Shown: in pieces, positions 35,395 through 47,929 of the stretch
Numbering within the stretch: the first letter of the stretch is position 1
How the letters are laid out: every line of letters starts with the position of its first letter
Notes under the pieces: generated by a model
What the model saw: only the letters and a program-made list of their open reading frames with translations
Database searches by the model: none
Told to the model about the DNA's origin: nothing
Made by a program: the position numbers and the translations under genes
NCBI RefSeq assembly: GCF_905475395.1
Contig: NC_058339.1
Coordinates: forward strand, 22,576,001-22,640,000
Direction of reading: 5' to 3'
DNA from: Chrysoperla carnea
Lineage: Eukaryota > Arthropoda > Insecta > Neuroptera > Chrysopidae
Length of the DNA: 64,000 nucleotides

Positions 35395-35695
35395 GCTACA
35401 CTTCTTGGCCCAGTGGTTTGAACTGTGCATTGATCAATAGGACAATCTTGTTCTTTTATACATATAGACTAGCGGACCCAACGTTTGTTGGGTCATGTGG
35501 AAACGTAACTGCAATTCATTAATACCTATACTATGCATAGCCTGCCTGCTAAGCCCGTTAAGCCCAACCGCAAACCATCTTCTCGACAATAGTTGTGGTG
35601 GACCGAGTTTATCTAAACCACCATCGAATCCACGCAAAAAAAAAAAAACATCAAAATCGGACCTTCCGCTTAGGGGGAGTTCAGTGACTAACATA
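35395..35695 (+). repeat. Retroelement-derived repeat tail
   Basis: Less AT-rich than its surroundings. It ends CATCAAAATCGGACCTTCCG then GGGGGAGTTCAGTGACTAAC, which resembles the AAAATCGGTCC..GGAGTTCAGTGAC tail of common insect retroelement repeats. The 70- and 88-codon frames here are the same sequence read on both strands and have no domain. Confidence 0.5.
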
Positions 35696-35699
35696 TACA

Positions 35700-36700
35700 C
35701 ACAATAAATATATATAATGGATAGAGCAAGAGTGCTCTAAGCAAGAAATTCCACATAGAATCTCTATCCGATAGTTTCTTTGCAGTTGTTTTTCCTTTAT
35801 TATTTTTCTCTGAAGGAGTAATTCAATAATGCTATTCTATAAATAAATAAATTAATTGAACTACAGTTGGTAGATATATAAGTGTTCTAAGATGTTTATA
35901 TGCCCCAGGCAGATATAGCGATATTATAAGTTTCAGTTTTTTCATCTTTGATGAAGAAACCCTAATAATCAGTAAATTTATCATATTTTAAGAGAAAATT
36001 GGACTGGTTTTGTTGCAAGAAAGGATTCACATTCGAATTAGGAAGAAACAAACTAACATGAAAAAAACACTGTTGAGAAAATTATTACTACCTTAAATAG
36101 GAATATGAACAGAACTACGAATAGAATAACAACAAAACATAGTTTACAAGTTAGATGCCCCATAAAAGAAAGGTACGACCATTTAACAATTGAAATCAAT
36201 ATGATATATATCTATATATATTCCTTCCACCTAAGGTATAGATTAATAGTTTCATGAAACTGTAAAATACATACACAGAGTTTGTATCGAGTAAAAACCC
36301 CTTACTACTTATCGAACACATACACACCCATGTAATAAGTAAACACACATTTATAATAAATGAAATGGTATATCTATTGTTATATAGAACCATTCATTTG
36401 GTAAGTAAATAGCCAAATGAAATTAATGCTTAAAACTTTCAAAGTATGTTCATTTTCAAGAGAATACAAATCATTAGAAAACAAATAAGCTTAAATAATA
36501 CCTACCACGTAAAACTTATAGTAAATGACGTATATAATGGTCATCCTATATGAAGAAATACCGTTCCCATAATATAAATTAGTTTAATATCACTCATAAT
36601 GTAATAGTTTCATCGAATTCTTGAAGTTGGATTTGTACCAAGTCCATGGTTTTGGAAAACTTATTGAGATTGTTAACATTGGCGTGTAAAAATTAATAAA
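35700..36700. other. Gene-free stretch
   Basis: AT-rich, with no reading frame or repeat structure that I could support. Confidence 0.45.
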
Positions 36701-36705
36701 TTTAG

Positions 36706-37348
36706 TTTAAAACAAGTGGAAACAAACAATAAACTGAGTTAACTGTTGAAATACCGTGTAAAGACAGAGTTGATTACGCAATCGTTGGTTTTTTTACGTC
36801 ATATCAGTAAAGAAAGATAGCCAAACATACATACATACAAACTTAAATGATATTCCCATATAATACAAACTATATAATTTGCGCCTCATTTGCGCTCGCA
36901 CGGGTAAACAGTGATGTCTATGAAAAAATGTTTCAAGCAAAAAACATTTTTTACATTTAAACATTTGTTCTATCTCTAACGGTTTACAAAATGGGTCCTA
37001 CGGATCAATTGACCTATGTTGATCATTTACGAACTCAAATTTTACCACACTCACTTTTTATGCCCTGAGCACGCTATATAAATTTCAACTTGATATCTTT
37101 TTTCGTTTTTGAATTATCGCGATGACAGACGGGCAGACAGACCGACAGGCGGACAGGCAGAAGGATAGATGGGCAGACAGGCGGGCTGACAGACGGACAG
37201 ACAGGCGGACAGACGGATGGACAGAAATCGAAAATGGACTAAATAAGTGATTTTATGAACACCTATACCAAAATTTTGTTCGTAGCATCAATATTTTTAA
37301 ACTTGGGACTAACCTAAGTATACCTTGCATATTTCATACATGCTATAA
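36706..37348 (-). repeat. Family P repeat with degenerate GACAGACGG array
   Basis: Minus-orientation P copy. Its simple-sequence segment has expanded into about 100 bases of GACAGACGG/GACAGGCGG-type units (37,123-37,222), longer than in the other copies. Confidence 0.75.
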
Positions 37349-37349
37349 A

Positions 37350-38230
37350 AAATTAAAAAAACACAGTTATTGTTTTAAAAAGTGGATAGTAACTAATTTT
37401 AATTATACTTACACGTTAGGTACTTCGAGAACCAAGGCAATTTAGGATTTAGGGTTGAATTTATTTGTACCTTATTTTCAACTTTGATGATTAATTTTAT
37501 CATAACTTCATGAATGTAAAATATAAGTATAAAGCCTGAGATATAGGCGCTAAGGCTGTATTCCTTAGATGCTTACCGTCTTTGTGTAATAGAAGAGACC
37601 ACCATTACGAATGCCTGCATTACTACTGCCTGCATGATAAGTCGAATAGACATTTGTTATTAAAATATAATTTACAAAATATTGGAATATTTTCGCAGGA
37701 TATGGGAATAAAAATAATCAATACATTATCAAAATATTTTTGGAAATATATATGAAATCTGATTTTGGAAATGTATATGAATCGGATAGAAACAGTTTGG
37801 TTCGATCATGCTTGTAATTAGTTTATATTTTCTGTAATTGTTAATTTACGGACATGAAATCTTACTGAAATTATCAAACTGTCTAATTTCTAATAAATTT
37901 AAATTTTAACATTGTAGTAGATATACACTATACAATAAATAATACACCCATACCTTGTAATATAATATTATACTTGAAACTTATTTACCAATATCTATAA
38001 TGACTATCTCTTCCATCTTTGTTCCATTCAAGCTATTCTCGTTCTAATTCTATTAAAAGTCCATTTCGATTTTGACTACTTGTATAATATATGTTTGTAA
38101 TTATACTCCATCTTGGAAATGAGTATACCATCTAATTTACGGTTCATTACTCAATGAGATTCGTCCTTATATGTCAAACTTTTGTGTATGACAAACTATA
38201 TTAATTTCTGTGGTTTTTAAATTTTTGGCT
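37350..38230. other. Gene-free stretch
   Basis: AT-rich and non-coding. I see nothing to report. Confidence 0.45.
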
Positions 38231-38376
38231 TTTTTAACTTCCCGCTAAGAAAATAGGGAAGTTATTGTTTTCACCCTGTTTTGCCAAAATCGAGTTTTCA
38301 TCAGATCTCGACGTTTTAAGGTGTGAGGAAGATTCCCTGACTACTTCCGCGAGGGTGTCTGTATGGCTGTATGTAT

Positions 38377-38378
<2 letters not shown>

Positions 38379-38434
<56 letters not shown>
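38379..38434. repeat. (GT)28 microsatellite
   Basis: Uninterrupted GT dinucleotides inside the MITE-like element, likely length-variable between individuals. Confidence 0.98.
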
Positions 38435-38443
<9 letters not shown>

Positions 38444-38924
38444 AACCTCTCATAACTTTTGAACGGCTTGTCCGATTTGATCGCGGTTGGTGCCATTCGA
38501 AAGGGCTTGAGCAAACTTAGATTTTGAGGCCTATTTGGATAGATTTCGAGAAATCTCAAAAAAAACTGCAAAAAAAATTTATTTTATTTTTTTGAATAAC
38601 TTTTAAACGGCTGTATCGATCAATTCCAAAAACTAATCAGCTCTCAACATCAAAAACCACGTCGATCACCACCAGTCCGGTCAAAATCGGTTGATTCGTT
38701 CTTGAGTTATCGAAGACGAAAGAAAACCCAAAAAAGCGTTCGGAATAACCTCAAAATTTTTTGTTCTATCAATTGAAACTTAAAGATTCTTCATGAAGCT
38801 TCAAAAACTGCGTCAAATGTCACCAACCGGTTTAAAAAAAATCGATTTATTCATTCTAAAGTTATCGCGATTTGAAAATTTAAAAAATAGTGTTTTATCA
38901 AATGCTATGAAATTTTTGAGAAGA

Positions 38925-38998
38925 TATGAGTCAATACTTAGACTATGAGTCAATACTTAGACTATGAGTCAATACTTAGACTATGAGTCAATACTTAG
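38925..38998. repeat. 19-bp tandem repeat, 3.9 copies
   Basis: TATGAGTCAATACTTAGAC repeated perfectly at 38,925, 38,944 and 38,963, with a 17-base partial copy that runs into the right terminal repeat. Confidence 0.95.
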
Positions 38999-39009
38999 CG
39001 GGAAGTTAC

Positions 39010-41880
39010 AGGGATGACCTGATTTGAAGAAAGAAATGATTTGAACTAGTTAAGAACATGTTAACAAACTGAAAGAATTAGATGGAAGTAAATATGATAT
39101 GTATTGAAAAATAACTTAAAACAAGCTTTAATTGTTCTAAAATCATATGCTAAGCTTTGAATATTTTCTATTTGCCAATGCTAAGAAAGCTGAGAAAGAA
39201 TCTATCTATCGATTTTAATTGGAACCTTTTTCCAGGTCACCGTATCCAGGTACTGTGCCTTAATTTCAGTTAAAAATTTCAAATAACACAATAATGTAGA
39301 TTTAAATACAGACGAACGCCCACCCCCCACAACTACTGCAACTGAAATCAAATTCAAAATAATAATTTATATTGCGGTATTATCAATAAAATGAAGGTTA
39401 GTTTTTAATAACCTTAAAAGATGTCAAATTTATTAATTATGCTTGAAAATTAATATCTGATACAGTAAATAAATAAACAAACAGATTGTAGCAATAAAAT
39501 AAACGTTACCTATTTATTGAGTATGAAAGCATTCATTGCGTAAGCTATTAGTTTATATATTTACGACAATATCAATAATTTACGATCATATACAAGGTGG
39601 TGCAAAAGTGACGAACCTGTTTAAAAGTGAAACAACTCTTAATTAATTTTAATATTTTGATTTGCGATTTTTAAACCGCGAACCTGGCGGATTTCTGTGT
39701 TAGGTTATTTTTGTTTGTACTTGACTACAAAGGAAACTTTCTTGAAACGTCGAGCGTCTTAGGAAATAGTGTCAAGTAAGACACATATGAAAACTAACAA
39801 GAAATATCAAAAGAATACCTGCATTACACTTATTTTTGGTTGTGTGGATAACTAGTAGTTTTAATAAGACCTTGAATCAATTTTTGTCAATTTTGCGTTC
39901 TATTTACGACCTTGTCCACAAAGGAAATTATTTCTTAGCCAAGCCACAAAAGCATTCCAAGAGATGTACCCATCATAGACATAATTTCAGTTCAGACTTT
40001 TAGACCATCTTGTATAAACGTTTACAATTTTGTGATATAGATTTGAAATTGTGAGAATTCAATTTAATGGTTTAGGTATTCGCAATTTAAATTAAGCCAT
40101 TGAGTACTGTATTTGATGATTTGAACTGAATAAGTAATATGTTCACACTAATACGAATCTACGTATTTGTTATAAGCACATACAATAAGTATGTGGAGAG
40201 GACAGTTTAAGTCTTTGTCCCTTTTGAAAATAGTTCTAGGTTTGGAATGTACCTGCCTATGGAATTTACGTAGGTTGGAAACACATTAAAATGATAGTTA
40301 TATCGTGTGGTTATGTTGTATTACTAATACTCATTTTCTTTGTAAGATTAACAACATTCTCTATGCCTACCATAAATTCTAAAAATTATATTTTTTTGTC
40401 TTTTTACTTACTTTACTTTGCTTTTTTTTTTTAATTAGGTGGTATGATGATTAGGTGGTATAGAGCCTTTTATTAGAAGTTCACAAACCGATGCCCAAAA
40501 AGTTTATGTTGTCATCATTGTAGAACTATGTTAGTGCGTTTCTTAAGTTCTTGTGGCCAGAGAGTTTCAAGAAAAATTTTCGTTTAAGGGAGTTCTTTTT
40601 CAAAGGACTCGACATATTTTTAATTTCACAACATTCAAACTGAAATATTTCCGTTTTTTGTTTTTCTCAAAAGAATGATTATCGAATGACAACACACACA
40701 CACATACTTCTCCAAATTAGTATCCATGCCTTCTCATAACCATGAAACGTAAAGATATGTTGAAAATTTCGATTTCGAAAATCGGACACATGACAGTTAC
40801 TTAACCTATAGTGGGAAATTAACAATAATTTTAACTATGTAGCCAATCTCAATTAGAAAATTTCCCTAAAAAATCGTATTTCAGGGATAAGTACCACCAA
40901 GATAGTGAAGCCCTGGAGGGCTCGTTGGGAACATCTTTTTAAAGTAAATTTAGTTAAAATTAATTTCGACAAATGTGATTCGATTAAAATCCATGCGTTG
41001 ATCAATTTTCATGCTTTTACTGTACGGTTTTAAATTTACTATCACGCTCTTGAGAAAATGTTGAGTTGATGGTGAAACTCTGACACTAACATTTCCCTTT
41101 AGTGCAAGATTGGGTAAGAAAAACATGGGGCGCATGCAGCAGTCGCACCAATTATTAGTACGCTACCTATTTTAGTTAGTTATACCTAAAAATATGGAAT
41201 GTTAAAATTTTTTCTGGTTGTTTTTTCTCCCTTTTAAAGCTTTGTGAATGCATTGTCCTCCATTTCTGAGAAGGTTCAAATTTCCAATCTCTAGCTCATC
41301 GAAAAGAAAATTTAAAAAGTTAAGAAATTCCACTCGGACATTCAAAAGCAAGGTAATAAAAATCTGTTTAAAATGAAGGTATTCTTCAGATGCATTATTA
41401 TACTTATATGATTGGGACAATATTGTGTATAAATTTTATAATGTATCACTTTATTTGAGCGTATATCAATAATAATGCAAAAATAATATTATTATATGTA
41501 CACAATTTGATCCCTTTTGCGCAATCGAATAAATAAATTGTTTTATTTGACATCCAAATTTTATGAGTTTTCATAAAACGTTATTTATTTGTTGGTATAG
41601 GTGGGTACCTGCCAGCAAAGCGTATATAATATTAAATTATTTAGGAGTAAACATTGGATACAATAACCAACATAATAAATACATAAACATATATAGGTAG
41701 TATAAATATGAGCAAGCATAGCTAGATGTGGTAACAAACAGTGGTGGAAATAATCCTGTGAACGAAATTAATAACTTTCTGCCACAAGATTTTTTCTGAA
41801 TTGATTGTACTGAATTATTTTCTTCAATTACTTGTTATTTAGCATTTAACCTGCCAGCACTCGCGTCATCGCTTAGTAAT
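39010..41880. other. Gene-free stretch
   Basis: No gene recognised. Short minus-strand frames at 40,950-41,135 and 41,202-41,420 have no domain. A short direct duplication of ATTAGGTGGTAT occurs near 40,435-40,460. Confidence 0.45.
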
Positions 41881-41884
41881 CTTT

Positions 41885-42205
41885 AGGCGTGTGATGGGCG
41901 ATTTCAATTTTTTGCAATTTTTTTAAGGGGTACCCCTTGGAAAATATCGATAAAAACGCAAAAAAAAATTTTGTTTTGGAATTTGAGGAAACTCGGTGGA
42001 AGGGGTAATTTTGATCCAAAAGTATAATAATCAGATTAGTTTGATGATTGGATGCAGAGTTTCTGAGATATCGCAATATTTGGATCGATTTTAGTCCGTA
42101 TCTCAAAAACTATTCGACTAGGCAACAAATGCACCCGATTTTTGTAAATTTTGGGTCAAAATTACTTCATATACTAAGTTTTATCAAAATTTTTAGTGCT
42201 GATCG
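41885..42205 (-). repeat. Family S repeat, minus orientation
   Basis: Shares GATTGGATGCAGAGTTTCTG, AGATATCGCAATATTTGGAT and CCGTATCTCAAAAACTATTC with the other S copies in reverse. The 77-codon frame inside is a by-product. Confidence 0.75.
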
Positions 42206-42209
42206 TTCT

Positions 42210-43668
42210 TAGTGGGCGTGAATCTTCAGTTAGTTGATGTTAGATAAAATTTAATGATTTTTACCAACTGTTATTGTCAATTTTTCTACTTAAATAACAT
42301 TTATTAAGAAATTACAAATTTTGTTTTTCTCCCCTCATGTAAATACCCCAATTTTGTAAAACACGCACTTGCTTTTAATGTTAATGATACAAAAACATCG
42401 TAAATGTCTTGAAATAATCATATTTGCTTTCGATTTTCGGAATAAAAACAAAATCTTTATATATGAAAGTTAACAACCTTGGTTCATAATATTATTATTA
42501 TTTTACTCATAATTCATGACATACATACATAACGTATGCGTACATATGTTAAAATATTTCATTATTAAGTTTTAAGAAATATAGCTACTTACATAAGGTG
42601 GCTTGGATACATAAACGTTTTGGTGACGTCAGTGTTACGATTTATTTTGTAATGGTTTTGTTCTACCAGATAACGAAGAACCAAGTATTTTCGTTCTAGA
42701 TACGGCAAATTTTAAACTATTGGGTATCAAAAATTATAAAACACCCGCTTTTTTTAAAATCACTGATGATCAGGGATGTAATATCGTTTGAACATTATTA
42801 GATAAGGTTATAGCACCTAGCTGTCAGCACATAATCAGTAAAAAATGTTTGTCCAACAGGAATCATAAAATTGAATACCTTCTGCTTAACACTCATATCT
42901 GGCAAGTATATTTAATTCACAAAGTGTAACAGTACTATTAACTTCTAAGACTTTTAAACTTTTTTTTGAAAGCTCTGCGTTCACAAATGAGCACGATAAC
43001 GTCATATTTGAACTATCGATTTTGAAAACACCGATGCGCTGCACCGATGAGCTAAGTTACGACCTCAAACATGACATACTTAAGTATTTTTGCCTTCCAA
43101 CATAGTGTCCAACAAATTTTATGCTGTGTTTTTTCAGACCGATAGCTTAAATATAACCTTATTGTGCTTATTTGAAAACGCAGCACTTTTGAAAAGAATC
43201 GCAGAGAGAAAATTTGGTAGACTCGCCAAAAGGAAGCCACTCACGAAGTATCAAGTACATATTAATCATTTAACAAAGCAGCCTTTCTGTCGCACGGTCT
43301 ATTCTCAGTTTACCTTATAGTACTTGCTTAGTTTAAATGATTGAAAATTAGAATTTGGATATCATTTTAGTTTATAATTCAAACAAACATTTCCAAAAAT
43401 AAATAAAAGAACATTAACCCTTTTCATTATCTAATATTCAAAATTCGTGACTATTGAATTGAATGAATATCAAGTTTGAATTTCTAAATAGAACCACAAC
43501 CAATTTAGATATGCTTTATATTCAAAAGGTATATGCCTATTGTAAATATTCTTATTCTATGTTTGAAAATACATGAATTAGTAATATTACTACTGCTAGC
43601 ATAACTATTCTAAATATAAAAGCTTTCTTATAAAATATAGAACTGACTTCAAAAAAATGTAATGTCGG
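42210..43668. other. Gene-free stretch with one odd open frame
   Basis: Mostly AT-rich DNA. A stretch at about 43,137-43,320, preceded by a splice-acceptor-like TTTTTTCAG, reads LFENAALLKRIAERKFGRLA and ends at TAG. The basic, helical peptide has no family I recognise. It might be a terminal exon, a decayed element or chance. Confidence 0.3.
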
Positions 43669-43671
43669 TTT

Positions 43672-44172
43672 TTCGCTAGTTATAACCTGTTTAATATCGA
43701 GACCAGGCTTCCACATTCTTGAAACCTATACGAGCTAGGTTAATTTTGATCACAGATTTGAAAAGTATGACCCAAATTTAGTACGATTACATACTTGGTT
43801 TGTCAAAATTGGATAAAATTTAGATGAGATAGAGCAAAATTAATTTTTTTGGATTTTGGTGACGTCATAAAGTTAAAAAATTCTTTTTTTTGGTAATACA
43901 GGCAAATTTTATCCGACCTTATTGGAATTTTTTTTGAAACACACTAATTTTGGGTCATTCTTTTCAGCTGTGATGTCAATTTTTCGCTCGCTATCACTTA
44001 TGTGCTTAATTCCGGGACCAACACTCCACATTCGGAAAACCTATTAGAGCTAGGTTAATTTTGATCACAGATTTGAAAAGTATGACCCAAATTTAGTACG
44101 ATTACATACTTGGTTTGTCAAAATTGGATAAAATTTGGAGTTGATAGAGCAAAATTAAATTTTTTGGATTCT
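43672..44172 (+). repeat. Family T satellite-like repeat, about 1.6 units
   Basis: GAGCTAGGTTAATTTTGATC..CAGATTTGAAAAGTATGACC recurs about 312 bases apart (about 43,731 and 44,047). Segments include TGTGATGTCAATTTTTCGCT and CAAAATTGGATAAAATTT. A longer, reverse-oriented array lies at 49.3-50.3 kb. Confidence 0.8.
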
Positions 44173-44174
44173 GA

Positions 44175-45140
44175 GGGCTGGTTCGGTTTATTATTTTTCG
44201 AGTGATATCTATGATTTGAGAATAAGATTAAATAAAAAGTAATGACGTTGATTAATGAATTTTGTTCTTAAATAAATATATTATTAAATAGATTTAAAAA
44301 GCATGAATAAAATTTAATTCATCGTAAGTTAACGTTATCTTTTGCATAGAAAATTATCTAAGTATTCTAGAGAGTCTTAATTACAGATTTTGTACTTATT
44401 TTGCAATATACAACAATAATATCGTATTTTAGTTGTTTGATTAAATATAACAATGACAATGATATAAAAACTGGTAACAAAACAACTTTTTGAAGACAAA
44501 AATTACTATTGTTTATTATATGGTTATAATAACATTCAAACTTAATAATTATGATTTAAAAGTTTTTACTGTTTTTTAGCCTGGCTACAAAAATCAACAT
44601 TCGTTAATATTATAATTCAGTACCTTAATGCTGTCTAGGTGAATACACTTTTTGTAGTTCTATGTTTACGATTAAAGTTTAAAACATTAAATTTTAGTAT
44701 ATATAATGCTAAATGACTTTAGACGCTTTATAATTTCGCCAATTTACGATGCAATGCAAAAACTTTGAACATCATACCAGTAAAATTGTTAAATTTATCT
44801 AGTATAGAAAATGCACGAATACAAAATACAGAAAAGTAATCCTTTTTTCTGTAGGTGTTTTAATCAAAAATTCTTTGTACCCGACTGCGTTTCGCAAAGC
44901 AGTGGTAATGTGTTTCTCAGTATAAATATATATTTGTGTTTCTATGTGGAACTAGAATGATTTTATTTATCACCATCGATTTATTTTAAGGACTATAATA
45001 AATTTCTTGTAACAATTTTCTGTAGTTATCCTGATTAGAAAGAATTACTTCTTTTACAAGGCCAGTCCTTGAGGTAGATAAAATCATTTTTAAGGAATAG
45101 AAAGTTAAATTCTTAAATAGAACAACTGTTTAACACATAT
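44175..45140. other. Gene-free stretch
   Basis: AT-rich non-coding DNA. CCCGACTGCGTTTCGCAAAG at about 44,880 resembles a common insect retroelement tail, but only a short fragment is present. Confidence 0.4.
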
Positions 45141-45530
45141 TATATAGCGAAAAAAGTTTTTGCGGCTATTACAGGACACTGGTTGGGCGGCAGGCATGCT
45201 GAACGCCTGGGCCTGGCAGTGTATCATGATTACTTTAGGAGCTGTTACAGTGGTGAGGAAGAGGAGACTATGTCTCATCTTCTCTGTCAATGCCAAGATC
45301 TTGCCATGAGGGGATGGATTTACTTGAGCCAGCCTCTCTTTGACGACCTCTCCAACTTAAAGTTCGTCGACATCAAAGCCCTCCTGCTATTCTTAAACAG
45401 CTCCAAATGGTTCATGAAGTAGAGACCGGGGATGGGCTAACCCTTTTTCGTTATCACAACGGACCCTATGGTTTAAGTGTATCCCACTGCAGGACAGCCA
45501 CTCTAACCGAACCTAAACTATATAGCGAAA
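45141..45530 (+). mobile_element. 5'-truncated LINE with 12-bp target duplication
   Basis: The insert, 45,153-45,518 (366 bp), is bracketed by TATATAGCGAAA at 45,141-45,152 and 45,519-45,530. It contains the last 89 codons of a Jockey/R1-type reverse transcriptase and about 95 bases of 3' untranslated region ending CTAACCGAACCTAAAC. There is no poly(A) tail. Extreme 5' truncation is the usual outcome of target-primed reverse transcription. Confidence 0.88.
45153..45422 (+). pseudogene. LINE reverse transcriptase C-terminal fragment, 89 aa
   Basis: The open frame reads AAITGHWLGGRHAERLGLAV and CRSCYSGEEEETMSHLLCQC-like residues (here FRSCYSGEEEETMSHLLCQC). That is the post-RNase H zinc-type tail of insect LINEs (C-x-EEEET-x-HLL-C-x-C). 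It ends with SSKWFMK and a TAG stop. The frame is undamaged but lacks the endonuclease, polymerase and start codon, so it is not a gene. Confidence 0.88.
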
Positions 45531-47325
45531 TAACCTTTGTTTCCACCGGATATCCCTGAATACCAAATGAAGTTTATTTTAAGAACGATTTTGTAAATTA
45601 ACATGAAACTACCTTTATTTTGCTTTCTTTAATTATAATTATTAGTAGAGGACATTCAAGTAAATTATGTAATAAAATACGATGAATAACAATCAAATAA
45701 TAAATAGACGTTTGTAAAAACTTAGGATAATAAAAATTTTCGTAAATGATTTACAAAATAATATTTGTTCTTTAATACTTGATAAAATGTGAATGTACTA
45801 ATAATTATATTATTCGTAATGTAATATATAAAATCCTAAATAAACATAATAATTATCAAGGGATCATACTTTGTATATCTATAATAAATACACAAATCTT
45901 ACTCCACCGCACCGATGTATAAAAATATAGGTATATGCACTTCAAATTTATATCATTATGATTTACTAAATTATGAATAACTTTTTAAAAAAAGATCATT
46001 GCTGTCATCTTGAAAATCGAAACAAATAATTTTAACCTATAAGAAAAAAAAAAGATTATATTTTCTTTTAAATGGTTAACTGAATATTTTCTTTTCAGTA
46101 TACCATTTAGAAGCACTTCAGAAATTGTGGTCAGTTTTTCACATCGCATATTTCCGTTCCTGTTCGTGTACTTCAGTAGTTTGATGGTTAATTATTTTTC
46201 CGCTAGATCCGTTTACGAATTTACTTGTATACATAGAAAAACTGTCATCATTTTTTTATATAGATATTTGTGATAATTATTAATAATTATTAATTAATGT
46301 TTATAATAAGTTTAATAAGTGGTAAGTAATGCTTGTTTAAATTTAATTATATTACAATTTTATTGTGCATAACCTATAAGTATACTTATTTTCTATATAA
46401 AATCATCATTTTAAATTTGCAAATATTTACAGTATAATTAATGAATATGATTATGCTTTTTTTGATTTTTGTTCTAAAATTAGTCCTTAATTCAAATTCG
46501 TGCTTAGTAAGATTATCAAACGATTGACACGAGTGCTGGCTGGATAATAATTATTATTATAATCAATACAGTTTATTTTCTTCGCTAGATGAGTATCTCT
46601 TAGCTGTGAAACCCAAGAAGATAGACTTTGAAATATTTTATTAGGAGTATGAAAAAAGAAAATACAATACAATAATTGAACAATAAATACAATTATTTAT
46701 TGAATCAGAAAGTTTTTCGTCTGATTCTTAAACGCATATCCACGACTGCTTATAATTTTATTAAAAGGTATGGATTTATTAAAACAATGTTCGAAGAACA
46801 AGTAAATATTTATATAAATAATTAGGATTAAAACCAAAAGTATAAGGGTATAGGTATTGCCAATTATTATCTTTATTTACATTTAAATACTGACTACTTA
46901 GTTTATAATAATATATCATGAATAACATAATCTTCTAATATTTGTTTCAAACGTCACTGATCAGTTGTATCTATTATAATAGTTTAATACAACACAATAG
47001 AGTTATTATTGATTATTAGAAATCACACAGTTTGGACAATAAACTGATATACATAATAATATAATAATTTTGTATATTAATAACAAAGTATATTTGTTAT
47101 AATCTTGAATGATTCCAACAAAGGTTTCCTTAGACATTTAAATAACCTAGATCAGAGGTGGCGAACCTTTATGTATCAAAGTATAATTTTTTCTAAATAA
47201 TTGTTTAATGTGGCCATTGATGTGTCGTTAAATAATTTCGCCTTCGTGATTATTGGGAAAATGTTAATACTAAATATAATGAACGCAAAATTTTATTTTC
47301 TCCTCATTTTACAGAAACAAATTGA
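45531..47325. other. Gene-free AT-rich stretch
   Basis: Very AT-rich with no supported gene. CAGAGGTGGCGAACCTTT at 47,153-47,170 looks like a hAT-type terminal sequence, but no partner end was found. Confidence 0.4.
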
Positions 47326-47329
47326 TTGG

Positions 47330-47925
47330 TTTCTTCCAAGTTTGAAACAAGTGAAATTTTTAAAATTTTAAAAACCCCCAACAAATCCGATTTATTCGTA
47401 GTAAACCGATTTTTGGAAACTTAACTATAAAATATTCTCAATCAAGTTGGTTCGACCGTTAAACTTATACCACTCCTTAAATCAATATCAAAGTGATGGT
47501 CAAGGACATCAGATGAAATGAAAATGATACTTCTAGAGAGCTATCATTTTTTAGGGAAAATCTTTGGAAATATTTTAATTGGAATTGAACTATTTTAGTT
47601 GATTTGTTCTTTTGAATTATTGTTTTAAATTACCTAATTATTTTACCATTTCACTTTTCAAAATGAATTGAGCCAGGTTTTTTTAACCATTCATCGATTC
47701 TGAAACGATTTTGAAGATTTTTTAGTATTTTGAGCACGGAACTCTTAGCTTGCACTTAAAACATAGCTAAGAACATTTTCCGTTACATTACCTTTCAAAT
47801 GAAACAAATAAAATGAAAATCGGTTTATCTGTTTAGGCGCGATGATGTCATCGACAGATACACACACAGACACGCCTTTTAACACGCCTTTTTTTTAGTT
47901 AAAAAACAGCATATTGTCGATTGAC
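47330..47925 (+). repeat. Family F repeat, most complete copy
   Basis: Continuous version of the repeat that the retrotransposon splits at 7-11 kb. It contains CTCAATCAAGTTGGTTCGAC, ATCAATATCAAAGTGATGGT, TTACCTTTCAAATGAAACAA, GGCGCGATGATGTCATCGAC and a CACACACAGACACG run, ending AACACGCCTTTTTTTTAG. Related pieces are at 53.8, 56.2 and 57.5 kb. Confidence 0.75.
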
Positions 47926-47929
47926 GTCT

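Larger units (their letters stand above)
38235..39008. mobile_element. 774-bp MITE-like element with TAACTTCCCGCTAAG ends
   Basis: TAACTTCCCGCTAAG at 38,235-38,249 is the exact inverted match of CTTAGCGGGAAGTTA at 38,994-39,008. If the outermost TA belongs to the target, both ends show a TA duplication, as in Tc1/mariner-type insertions. The interior is non-coding. It contains a (GT)28 microsatellite at 38,379-38,434 and a 19-bp tandem repeat at 38,925-38,998. Confidence 0.8.

Noticed and set aside
43137..43320. Terminal exon with a basic helical peptide
   Set aside because: Only an acceptor-like site supports it, the peptide matches no family that I know, and the region is otherwise AT-rich.
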